A stretch of DNA of 64,000 nucleotides, from contig JAUXTT010000026.1 in NCBI GenBank assembly GCA_030684395.1, positions 62,001-126,000 of the forward strand, given 5' to 3'. The translations under genes and the position numbers were made by a program. How positions within the stretch are numbered: the stretch's first letter is position 1; every line of letters begins with the position of its first letter. Below, one piece after another: positions 6,916 through 14,740 of the stretch. This stretch comes from Bacteroidota bacterium (GTDB lineage Bacteria; Bacteroidota; Bacteroidia; B-17B0; Aurantibacillaceae). The notes beneath the pieces were generated by a model. It made no database searches, was not told the DNA's origin, and saw only the letters and a list, made by a program, of their open reading frames with translations.

Positions 6916-9279
6916 ATGAAGAAAAAGTATTGGTTAATGGCACCTTTGCTGGTGTCCATTAATTTCACCTTTGCTCAAAACATTATTTCAGGAAAAGTGT
7001 TCGACAAGGTTACCAAAGAGCCGCTCGTTGGGGTAGCGCTTATAATTCCAAGCACCCAAACAGGATGCACAACCGATATTAATGGGTCTTTCACGTTGTT
7101 AAACGATCAGTCGGTTGATAGTATTGAGGTTCGTTATATTGGTTATGAAACAGAAAGATTTAAAGCGGATCAAAAGCCACTTAAAATTGCACTTTCACCA
7201 TCAAGCAACACTATGCAGGAGATTGTTATTACAGCCAGTAGAGACGCACAAACACGTTCCGATGTTCCGATGGCTATAAACAAACTTTCTGCAACAACAA
7301 TCAACGACGCAAAACCTACTTTACTAAGTGAGTTGATCAATAAGGTTTCCGGGGTTGCTATGTTGAATTTAAACAACGAACAACATGGAATGTCGATAAG
7401 GCAACCAATGGGCACAAGCAATTACTATTTGTATATGGAAGATGGCATTCCGATGCGCCCAATGGGAGTTTTTAATCACAATGCATTAATTGAAATGAAT
7501 GTTTTTGCGATCTCCAACATCGAAGTTATAAAAGGTCCTGCTTCGTCTTTATATGGTCCGGAAGCAGTTGGTGGAGCAATTAATTTTATAACGCAAAAAC
7601 CTACTGCTGTGCTAACCGCTAAAATTGGATTGCAAGGAGATAACTTCGGTTATAAGCGTGTTCAATACGGCGCAGGTGGAATGATCACAAAAAAATTAGG
7701 TTTTTATGTGGGAGGTTTTTATGGTCAACAACGTAATAGTTGGATAACTAATTCTGACTACGATAAAAACTCAGTGAATGTGCGTCTTGATTATGATCTT
7801 ACTAAAAAAACAAAGGTGATATTAGCCGGTTCATTCAACGACTACTATTCACAAACAGGAGGAAGTGTTGACAGTGTTGCGTTTTATTCAAGAATCTATG
7901 TAAGTACAACTGATTTTACCTACAGAAAGGTTAAGTCATTAAGAACACGTTTTACCCTAGAGCACAAGTGGAATGAAAATAACAATACAACAATGCATTT
8001 GTTTTGTCGCGACAATTCTATCGGGCAAAATCCGGCTTATTCAATTCGTTGGACTACCGGGAAAACAACAGCAAGCGGTCAGGTGAATATTAACAGTGTA
8101 ACAAGTAAGGGTTTTATTCTGCAACACGCAACCACTATAAAACCAATCAGAATCAAATTAATTGCAGGGCTTAGCCTTGATAATTCTCCAACAACCTATA
8201 ACGCTTATCAGATCGATCTTAATGCGCAATTACGTGCAGGCGGATTATCTGTTGAGAAATACACAATCAGTGCAGATCGTCCCGATATTAAACTGGCGGA
8301 TTACTCAGCGGTTTTGTTGAATTATGCAGCGTACGCACAAGCAGAAATAAAACCAATAAAAAGGCTTTGCATTATTTTAGGCGGACGTTATGATGTAATG
8401 TCATTTAATTATAAAAATTATTTGGATGTGAGCTCAGGGAAAAAATCTTTCGGGCAGTTCTCTCCTAAGATCGGTGCTACTTTTAAAACATCAACTAATT
8501 CCGGTGTCTATGCTAATTTTGCAAAAGGATTTTCACCTCCGGGGCTTACCTCTATTTTTACTAAAAAGCCCAATACAAACCCTGCGGAGTTTTATTACAA
8601 CTTAAGTTCACCGCAATTCACCAATTATGAAACCGGAGCATGGTTGAATTTATTTAAAAATAAGTTAGACTTAGATATTACATTTTATCAATTGCTAGGG
8701 AAAAATGAATTGCTAAGTATTCGCCAGCCTGATAACTCCACGGATTATCAAAGTGCAGGGAAAACCACTCATCAGGGCGTAGAATACGGGGCAACGTATC
8801 GTCCAAACAAAGAATGGATGATTCGTTTTAGTGGAACAAATGCTGTTCACCGATTTGATGAATTTGTTTTAAGTACAAAGGCAAGTGATGTAGTTAAAAA
8901 TGTAAATGGCAAAATAATGCCAAGTGCACCATCCTGGATCGCGAATAGCGAAGTTATTTATAAACCCAAATATGTGAAAGGATTAAAGGTTGGATTAGAA
9001 TGGCAGCACATGAGTGCCTGGTATCAGGATCAGGTAAATACAGTAAAGTACGACAACAAAGGAGTTTTTGGTGCAAAAGGAATCAGTGTTTTAAATGCAA
9101 GGATAGGTTACCAGTGGAAAGGGATCGAAGTGTTCTCAAACATAATGAATCTTACTAACGAGCTTTACGCTTTTAATGCAACGAGAGGGAATTTACCAAG
9201 CAGTCGCACCACTTATACGCCTGCTCCACCACGTACATTTGTTTTAGGATTACAATATAATTTTACCGGAAAAAAATAA
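6916..9279 (+). CDS. TonB-dependent outer-membrane receptor
   Basis: A 787-residue outer-membrane transporter. Residues 1-20 are a signal peptide (INFTFAQ); about 22-100 a CarboxypepD_reg-like domain (SGKVFDKVTKEPLVGV...TDINGSFTL); about 105-225 the plug, with the TonB-box-like EIVITASR and IEVIKGPASSLYGPEAVGGAINF; the rest a beta-barrel ending in LGLQYNFTGKK with a terminal hydrophobic strand. It resembles siderophore/metal-type receptors more than SusC glycan receptors: no SusD follows, and the length is under 800. The stop overlaps the next ATG by one base (TAATG), implying translational coupling with the CCPCC propeller gene. Substrate not determined; the Cys-rich neighbours favour a metal or metal complex (inference). 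Confidence 0.92.
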   Translation: MKKKYWLMAPLLVSINFTFAQNIISGKVFDKVTKEPLVGVALIIPSTQTGCTTDINGSFTLLNDQSVDSIEVRYIGYETERFKADQKPLKIALSPSSNTMQEIVITASRDAQTRSDVPMAINKLSATTINDAKPTLLSELINKVSGVAMLNLNNEQHGMSIRQPMGTSNYYLYMEDGIPMRPMGVFNHNALIEMNVFAISNIEVIKGPASSLYGPEAVGGAINFITQKPTAVLTAKIGLQGDNFGYKRVQYGAGGMITKKLGFYVGGFYGQQRNSWITNSDYDKNSVNVRLDYDLTKKTKVILAGSFNDYYSQTGGSVDSVAFYSRIYVSTTDFTYRKVKSLRTRFTLEHKWNENNNTTMHLFCRDNSIGQNPAYSIRWTTGKTTASGQVNINSVTSKGFILQHATTIKPIRIKLIAGLSLDNSPTTYNAYQIDLNAQLRAGGLSVEKYTISADRPDIKLADYSAVLLNYAAYAQAEIKPIKRLCIILGGRYDVMSFNYKNYLDVSSGKKSFGQFSPKIGATFKTSTNSGVYANFAKGFSPPGLTSIFTKKPNTNPAEFYYNLSSPQFTNYETGAWLNLFKNKLDLDITFYQLLGKNELLSIRQPDNSTDYQSAGKTTHQGVEYGATYRPNKEWMIRFSGTNAVHRFDEFVLSTKASDVVKNVNGKIMPSAPSWIANSEVIYKPKYVKGLKVGLEWQHMSAWYQDQVNTVKYDNKGVFGAKGISVLNARIGYQWKGIEVFSNIMNLTNELYAFNATRGNLPSSRTTYTPAPPRTFVLGLQYNFTGKK

Positions 9280-10511
9280 TGAAAAACTACTTTGCAATTA
9301 CCGCATTTGTTTTGTCTTTGGTTTCTTGTTCGAACAAACAAGCCGAGCAAACTTCTTCAGAGGAAGAAAAAACAGTTTCAACAAACACCTCATCAACTAC
9401 TTCATGTCCTTATTTAACCCAGGATGAAAAGGGCAATGTAGTGATGAGCTGGGTAAAGGAGATCAACGATAGTATTGCTTTTGTATGTTATGCTTTGTCA
9501 CAGGATAAGGGAATAAGCTTTGGTGAACCTGTTGAGATCAAGGCTACTAAAGATGTTCATCCACATGGAGAAAACTTACCCAAACTACTTTTTAAACCAA
9601 GCGGTGAAATTATCGTGATATGGGGAGTAAACAACGCAAACCCCAAAAGCAAGTATTCGGGTTTAGTTTATTATTCTCAGTCTTTTGATGAAGGAAAAAC
9701 ATGGGCCAACCCGATCGCACTTGTAAAAGATACATCAGCATACGATCAACGTTATTTTGACATGGAACTTTTGCCAAACGGTGAAGCAATGGTTATTTGG
9801 CTTGACAATCGCGGTGAAAAAGAGAAGGAAGGATCTACATTATTCTGCGCGGTAACTAATGGAAAAACCGGCTTTTTAAATGAGAAAGCAATTGGTGAAA
9901 CATGCTGCCCATGCTGTCGAACTGATTTATTTGTAGACAGCAAGGGAACTATTCATGCTTCTTATCGGGATATTATAAATGATTCTATTCGTGATATGGT
10001 GCAACTGGTTTCTTCAGATAATGGAAGTACCTTTTCGCAACCGATCCGAATCAGTGCAGATAACTGGGTAATTAATGGCTGTCCTCATACCGGGCCAACC
10101 GTTACTGAAAACAATGCCGGTCTTCATTTCGCCTGGTATACAATGGGTGGCGGCGAAGGTGTTTTTTATTGTAAGTCGTCTGATTTTGGGAAAACATTTT
10201 CTAAAAGGGATATAGTAAGCAGTAATCCTTCAGCAAAACATCCTCAGATTGCAGCTCTTCCGAATGGAAATGTTGTAATTGTTTGGGATGAATCAGTAAA
10301 AAAAGGAGAGAAGGTTAACGCATGGATAGGCTTACAAGTTAGGAATTCTAAAGGAAAAATTATTTCCTCAAAATTTGTTTCTTCTGATGATGCTTTTTCT
10401 GAATTTGCAGTATTAAAAGTGATTGATGAAAATAATATCTTAGTTGTTTACAACCAACGAATAAACGGAAGGAAAAGTATTAGTCATAAAACGGTAGCAC
10501 TTAACAATTAA
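9279..10511 (+). CDS. Sialidase-like beta-propeller lipoprotein with CCPCC motif
   Basis: A 410-residue lipoprotein (lipobox SLVSCS, Cys17). BNR/Asp-box-like repeats are visible: SQDKGISFGEP, SFDEGKTWANP, SSDNGSTFSQP, SSDFGKTFSKR, which indicates a sialidase-type beta-propeller. No sialidase catalytic Arg triad is obvious. Instead there is CCPCCRT near residue 208 and GCPHTGP near 266, plus a Cys in SCPYLTQ near 43, so a metal- or thiol-binding role is more likely than glycan cleavage (inference). Propellers with a C-x-C-C motif are widespread and usually annotated exo-alpha-sialidase (from memory). It is translationally coupled to the receptor, so it may be its surface or periplasmic partner. 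Confidence 0.78.
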   Translation: MKNYFAITAFVLSLVSCSNKQAEQTSSEEEKTVSTNTSSTTSCPYLTQDEKGNVVMSWVKEINDSIAFVCYALSQDKGISFGEPVEIKATKDVHPHGENLPKLLFKPSGEIIVIWGVNNANPKSKYSGLVYYSQSFDEGKTWANPIALVKDTSAYDQRYFDMELLPNGEAMVIWLDNRGEKEKEGSTLFCAVTNGKTGFLNEKAIGETCCPCCRTDLFVDSKGTIHASYRDIINDSIRDMVQLVSSDNGSTFSQPIRISADNWVINGCPHTGPTVTENNAGLHFAWYTMGGGEGVFYCKSSDFGKTFSKRDIVSSNPSAKHPQIAALPNGNVVIVWDESVKKGEKVNAWIGLQVRNSKGKIISSKFVSSDDAFSEFAVLKVIDENNILVVYNQRINGRKSISHKTVALNN

Positions 10512-10514
10512 AGC

Positions 10515-10555
10515 AAAAAGGGGCTGTTCTCTACTTTTGAGACAGCCTCTTTTTT
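10515..10555. terminator. Bidirectional intrinsic terminator
   Basis: A-rich start, GGGGCTGTTCTC stem pairing with GAGACAGCCTC, then a T-run. It lies between the convergent propeller gene and purD and can serve both. Confidence 0.85.
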
Positions 10556-10574
10556 ATTATTTCCAAAACTCATT

Positions 10575-11855
10575 TTAATTTTTCATGAGATCTTTTCCAA
10601 TATCTCTGCGGTAATATTTATTCGTGTAGGTGATCTTCTCTGCACTCGAGAAACTTTTATTTACTGCTTCCTGAATTGTATATCCAAAAGAAGTAACGGC
10701 GATCAATCGACCTCCATTGGTAAGTACTTTGTTTCCTTCTTGTTTAGTTCCTGCATGAAAAGCAATACTCTCTTTCACCTGATCCAAGCCGCTTACTTCG
10801 TGTCCTTTTTCATATTCTTCAGGATACCCTCCTGCTACCATCATTACTGTTGTTGCAATGCGTGAATCCAGTTCGAATGATGTTTTATCCAATTCTTGTT
10901 TGCCAACCGCTTCTAATAATTCTAACAGATCTGATTTTATTCTTGGAATTACCACTTCTGTTTCCGGATCGCCCATTCGGCAATTGTATTCAATAACGGA
11001 TGGTTCGCCATTATCATTCATTAATCCAATAAAAATAAAACCCCGGTAATCAATTCCCTCTTTGTTTAAACCTGCGATGGTTGGTTTCACAATTTTCTCT
11101 TCTACTTTTTTCAAAAAAGCTTCGTCGGCAAATGGCACAGGGCTTACTGCTCCCATCCCACCTGTGTTTAAACCTGTGTCGCCTTCGCCAATACGTTTGT
11201 AATCTTTTGCCGAAGGAAGAAGTTTATAGGATTTTCCATCGGTTAAAACAAATACACTTAATTCTATCCCATGCAAAAATTCTTCGATCACTACCTTCGC
11301 GCTTGCCGCTCCAAACTTAGCGTCGGAGATCATCGCTTTTAATTCTGCTTTTGCTTCGTTAATATCATTCAATATCAAAACGCCCTTACCGGCAGCTAAA
11401 CCATCTGCTTTTAATACGAAGGGTGGTTTTAGTGATTCCAGAAATTTATATCCCTCTTCTAAATTAGTTTTATCAAAACTTGCATAACGTGCTGTTGGAA
11501 CACCGTGTTTGATCATGAACTGTTTCGAGAAATCTTTACTTCCTTCTAACTGTGCTCCATCTTTTTTTGGACCAATAACCGGAATATCTTTCAACACATC
11601 ATCAGCTAAAAAATAATCGTGAATTCCCTTTACCAATGGATCTTCAGGCCCAACCAAAACCAGGTCAATTCCTTTTTCCCAAACCAGGTTTTTTACTGCA
11701 TCAAAATCAGTGGCACTTATATTTACATTCGTTCCGCAATGAGCTGTTCCGGCGTTGCCCGGGGCTATGTATAAATTCTCCAGCTTTTTACTTTGTGCGA
11801 TCTTCCACGCAAATGCATGTTCTCTTCCTCCTGATCCTAAAATTAAAACGTTCAT
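10575..11855 (-). CDS. purD: Phosphoribosylamine--glycine ligase
   Basis: GAR synthetase, second step of de novo purine synthesis: joins glycine to phosphoribosylamine with ATP. The 426-residue length is standard. Visible: the N-terminal NVLILGSGGREHAFAWK and APGNAGT, LVLVGPEDPLVKGI, the ATP-grasp segment PPFVLKADGLAAGKGV, NTGGMGAVSP and YNCRMGDPETEVV. ATG 11855. A 48-bp gap separates it from the upstream amidohydrolase gene on the same strand, so the two may be co-transcribed although not functionally related. Confidence 0.97.
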   Translation of the reverse strand: MNVLILGSGGREHAFAWKIAQSKKLENLYIAPGNAGTAHCGTNVNISATDFDAVKNLVWEKGIDLVLVGPEDPLVKGIHDYFLADDVLKDIPVIGPKKDGAQLEGSKDFSKQFMIKHGVPTARYASFDKTNLEEGYKFLESLKPPFVLKADGLAAGKGVLILNDINEAKAELKAMISDAKFGAASAKVVIEEFLHGIELSVFVLTDGKSYKLLPSAKDYKRIGEGDTGLNTGGMGAVSPVPFADEAFLKKVEEKIVKPTIAGLNKEGIDYRGFIFIGLMNDNGEPSVIEYNCRMGDPETEVVIPRIKSDLLELLEAVGKQELDKTSFELDSRIATTVMMVAGGYPEEYEKGHEVSGLDQVKESIAFHAGTKQEGNKVLTNGGRLIAVTSFGYTIQEAVNKSFSSAEKITYTNKYYRRDIGKDLMKN

Positions 11856-11903
11856 ATCACAAATTTTTCATCCCTTCGGGGTTTGGTTGAATATATCTTT
11901 TTT

Positions 11904-13226
11904 CTATTTGGGTAAATTGTATTTGTTCATGTATTTATTGTACAGATCTTTTTGCGTATTGTTCAGGTTTACTTTTCTTCCATCGATAAAAGCCCACTCA
12001 ATATTATTTGTTCTCATATCCAAAGCATCGCCGGTAGATACGATCAAAGAAGCATTCTTTCCTGTTTCGATGGTTCCGATCTTGTCATCTACTTTCATAA
12101 TCTTTGCAGCATTATATGTAATTGCGGCAAGTGCCTGTTCTTTTGTTAGTCCGTAGGCACATGCCGTACCTGCAAGAAATGGAAGATTTCGTGTATTCAT
12201 TCCCTCCATATCTCCTTCGTTTTGTATACAAAATAACACGCTGTCTTTTTGCAATAAATAGGGCAATTTAAATGGCTGATCCACATCTTCCTGCTCCAGA
12301 TTTGGTAAATCATGCAAACGATTTACCATTACCGAAACACTGTTCTCCTTCAGTAGCTTTGTTACTTTCCATGCATCTCTGCCTCCAACCACAACTACAT
12401 TTTTCAGTTTGAAGTAATTTGAAAAATTCACAACTCCAATAATATCTTTCACATAGTTAGCATGAAAATACACACTTGCTTTCCCCTCGAAAACGGGACG
12501 CATAGCCTCACAACGTAAATTGGTTTCCTGCACCTCTTTGTTATTACAATAATAATTCGCGTCGGTAAAAAACTTCTTCAGCTTGTTTACTTCATCAGTG
12601 TATTTATCGTTGGTAGAGGAAGGTTCCGGTTCTGCCCACCATCCGTGACGTTGAATTGAATTTGGAAAATTTACGTGTATTCCGTCATCCGTTTTTAAAA
12701 CAGCATCTTCCCAGTTCCAACCATCCAGAGAAAGGATGCTTGACTTTCCACTAATAGTTCCGTTTCTGGGAGTAACCTGTGCATAAAGCACTCCATTTGT
12801 ACGGACAGTGCTTGACACTTTACTATCGGTATTAAATGCTATAAGTGAACGCACGTGTGGGTTAAATTGTCCTACCTCAGCAAAATCCTTTGTTGCCCTA
12901 ACTTCGTCGATTTCGCTTAACCCCAAAGTAGAATTGGGAGCAATAAACCCGGGATAAACATGTTTGCCGTCTATATTAATAGTGGTATCGTAGGCATTCT
13001 TATCCAGCTTCATTTTCTTTAGATCATCTCCGCTTGCTACAAAGCTGATCTTCCCATCTTTAAATCCAACAGCACCTCCTTCCAACACTTTTCCATTACC
13101 AACATGTACAGTGGCTCCCCATAACAAAATTGATTTTGTTTGTTTTGCTCCCGGAGCAGGAACTTGTGCTTTTACTGTGCTTACAGTTAAAAGTCCTGTA
13201 ACAACTAAAGAGGTGATTTTAATCAT
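11904..13226 (-). CDS. Exported amidohydrolase-like protein lacking the HxH motif
   Basis: A 440-residue protein with a signal peptide (LVVTGLLTVSTVKAQ). The frame is that of imidazolonepropionase-like amidohydrolases: an early beta segment with VYPGFIAPNSTLGL, later EGKASVYFHANYVKDI, and the C-terminal GIGTIETGKNASLIV-like closing strand (here DKIGTIETGKNASLIVSTGD). In typical members the strand after PGFID carries HxH for metal binding; here the place reads APNST, with no histidines. A subfamily with this feature exists in Bacteroidota (from memory), often as a tandem pair; here there is only one copy. Periplasmic; activity uncertain, possibly a non-catalytic or differently metallated homolog. 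Confidence 0.8.
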   Translation of the reverse strand: MIKITSLVVTGLLTVSTVKAQVPAPGAKQTKSILLWGATVHVGNGKVLEGGAVGFKDGKISFVASGDDLKKMKLDKNAYDTTINIDGKHVYPGFIAPNSTLGLSEIDEVRATKDFAEVGQFNPHVRSLIAFNTDSKVSSTVRTNGVLYAQVTPRNGTISGKSSILSLDGWNWEDAVLKTDDGIHVNFPNSIQRHGWWAEPEPSSTNDKYTDEVNKLKKFFTDANYYCNNKEVQETNLRCEAMRPVFEGKASVYFHANYVKDIIGVVNFSNYFKLKNVVVVGGRDAWKVTKLLKENSVSVMVNRLHDLPNLEQEDVDQPFKLPYLLQKDSVLFCIQNEGDMEGMNTRNLPFLAGTACAYGLTKEQALAAITYNAAKIMKVDDKIGTIETGKNASLIVSTGDALDMRTNNIEWAFIDGRKVNLNNTQKDLYNKYMNKYNLPK

Positions 13227-13259
13227 AATTACGGATTTTTACAGGAAAATATCAGGAAG

Positions 13260-13308
13260 CAAAGATAAAAAACTAATTGAACCCAAATTATGCTTGTTGC
13301 ATAATTTG
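13260..13308 (-). promoter_or_regulatory. Promoter with overlapping inverted repeat for the amidohydrolase gene
   Basis: On the minus strand TATCTTTG (13260-13267) matches the -7 consensus, 33 bp upstream of the start. Directly upstream is a perfect 10-bp inverted repeat, CAAATTATGC/GCATAATTTG with a 5-nt spacer (13284-13308), covering the expected -33 region. That is the right place for a repressor or activator site. Confidence 0.42.
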
Positions 13309-13437
13309 CCTGAAAAGCCGGGCAAGCCTAGTGTCAAGCTCCGATTTTTAACATCATGGCTTGACGAAAACCGCTTTTTTGTCATTTGTGCGTTAAAAAC
13401 ATTACACAAGCATGATTGAAAACTGCCCTATAAGACT

Positions 13438-13468
13438 TGCGGTAAAAACAATAGATTTTGTATTTTTG
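13438..13468 (+). promoter_or_regulatory. TTG-N20-TATTTTTG promoter of the hydroxylase gene
   Basis: TTG at 13438, 20-nt spacer, then TATTTTTG at 13461: a full match to the Bacteroidota consensus. The ATG follows after only five bases, so the transcript is probably leaderless or nearly so. A GTCAAGC/GCTTGAC inverted repeat lies further upstream (13333-13365). Confidence 0.6.
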
Positions 13469-13473
13469 CGTCC

Positions 13474-14361
13474 ATGTTTGAAGAGTTTAGAGAGGCCTTA
13501 CTAATAATGATTTCCACTCCTATCTATGTAATAGTGATTGGGGCTGAAATTCTTTTTAGTAGTTTTTACAACCACAACAATTATAGCAAGAAAGGAACGA
13601 TTGAAAACATCTACCTAATGTTCCTGAACATGGGGCTGGACATTTTGATGAGAGGTGTTTGTTTGTTGATCCTGAATTTCTTTTTTCAGTTTCATTTTGT
13701 TGAATTACAGAATCAATGGGCATACTGGATTGTTCTAATAATCGGGCAGGACTTTTTATTTTACCTCTTACATTATGTAGATCACTACGTACGGTTCTTT
13801 TGGGCGGTGCATGTTACGCATCACTCATCCGAAGAGTTTAATTTAACTGTGGGATTTCGATCTTCGGTTTTTCAACCTTTGTATCGTTTCATTTATTTTA
13901 TTCCATTATCTCTCTGTGGGTTTGCGGGCAAAGACATTATGTTTATTTATTCTGCAACACAGATCTACGGAATTTTGATCCATACCAAATACATTAACAA
14001 GTTGGGGCCTTTGGAGTGGATCTTTTCAACGCCTTCACATCACAGGGTTCATCACGCATCCAACATCCCTTATCTGGATAAGAATATGGGAATGTTACTT
14101 ATAATCTGGGATCGTATGTTTGGAACTTTTGCTGAAGAAAGAGCTGATGAACCCGTACGTTATGGTTTAACTGAAAACATCAAAAGCCGTCATCCGGCTC
14201 ATGTTGTTTTTCATGAATGGGTAGGGATTTCGAAAGACCTCAAAAAATCAAGTTCTTTCAAACACAAATTAAAATACCTGTTTGCACCTCCCGGATGGAG
14301 CCATGACGGTTCTAAAAAAACAGCCAAGCAGTTAAGAGAAGAGCATCACTCCAGGAAATAA
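13474..14361 (+). CDS. Sterol desaturase / fatty acid hydroxylase family membrane enzyme
   Basis: A 295-residue integral membrane di-iron oxygenase. The family histidine clusters are present: LHYVDHYVRFFWAVH, VTHHSSEEFN and HRVHHAS, separated by hydrophobic segments, with the ironbound face on the cytoplasmic side. In Bacteroidota such enzymes hydroxylate or desaturate lipids, for example fatty acid or carotenoid substrates; the substrate here cannot be read. The basic C-terminal tail (KKTAKQLREEHHSRK) extends beyond the core. It abuts, with no spacer, the convergent DUF4286 gene. A second family member is encoded at 54815. Confidence 0.87.
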   Translation: MFEEFREALLIMISTPIYVIVIGAEILFSSFYNHNNYSKKGTIENIYLMFLNMGLDILMRGVCLLILNFFFQFHFVELQNQWAYWIVLIIGQDFLFYLLHYVDHYVRFFWAVHVTHHSSEEFNLTVGFRSSVFQPLYRFIYFIPLSLCGFAGKDIMFIYSATQIYGILIHTKYINKLGPLEWIFSTPSHHRVHHASNIPYLDKNMGMLLIIWDRMFGTFAEERADEPVRYGLTENIKSRHPAHVVFHEWVGISKDLKKSSSFKHKLKYLFAPPGWSHDGSKKTAKQLREEHHSRK

Positions 14362-14658
14362 TTAAACAATTTGCAGCAAAGTTCGGTGCGCTACAAATTT
14401 ATTGGTATACCTTTCAGAATGTTCTCTTTGCAAAGCAGGCGCAAATTCCTTCTGATACTTTTCATAAATCTCCATAGTGTCGAAATGATATTGCACGGAA
14501 TAAGTTACTCCTTCATCATCAACCAACACTCTTAAAATCCGATTCTCAGTAAAACAACCTGTATTCAAAACATCAGGAATGTGTTTTTCTTTCATCCATT
14601 TTAACCAATCTTCATGAGCGGATTCATCTAAATTTACCGTTACGTTATATATGAACAT
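14362..14658 (-). CDS. DUF4286 family protein
   Basis: A 98-residue cytoplasmic protein matching DUF4286 over its whole length: MFIYNVTVNLDESAHEDWLKWM, HIPDVLNTG, SVQYHFDTMEIYEKY and HSERYTNKFVAHRTLL. The fold is a dimeric alpha/beta barrel-like (ferredoxin-like) domain with no known activity. Conserved across Bacteroidota, often as a single gene. Its stop codon touches that of the hydroxylase gene on the other strand. Confidence 0.85.
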   Translation of the reverse strand: MFIYNVTVNLDESAHEDWLKWMKEKHIPDVLNTGCFTENRILRVLVDDEGVTYSVQYHFDTMEIYEKYQKEFAPALQREHSERYTNKFVAHRTLLQIV

Positions 14659-14705
14659 ATTTTATTTCTTTATTAACTAAAACTTCCTTCTGTGCAATGG
14701 TAGCT

Positions 14706-14731
14706 GAGCGTCCGCCTGACGGACGGGCAGA
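14706..14731. repeat. GTCCGCCTGACGGAC dispersed repeat
   Basis: GCGTCCGCCTGACGGACGGG is GC-rich against an AT-rich background and forms a short GTCCG/CGGAC stem. Related elements recur between genes in Bacteroidota (from memory). It lies just past the stop of the DUF4139 gene side, between two minus-strand genes. Confidence 0.45.
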
Positions 14732-14740
14732 TAGTCGAAA

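Noticed and set aside
9279-10511. Functional sialidase
   Set aside because: Asp-box repeats are present but the Arg triad, Tyr/Glu pair and FRIP motif are not visible.
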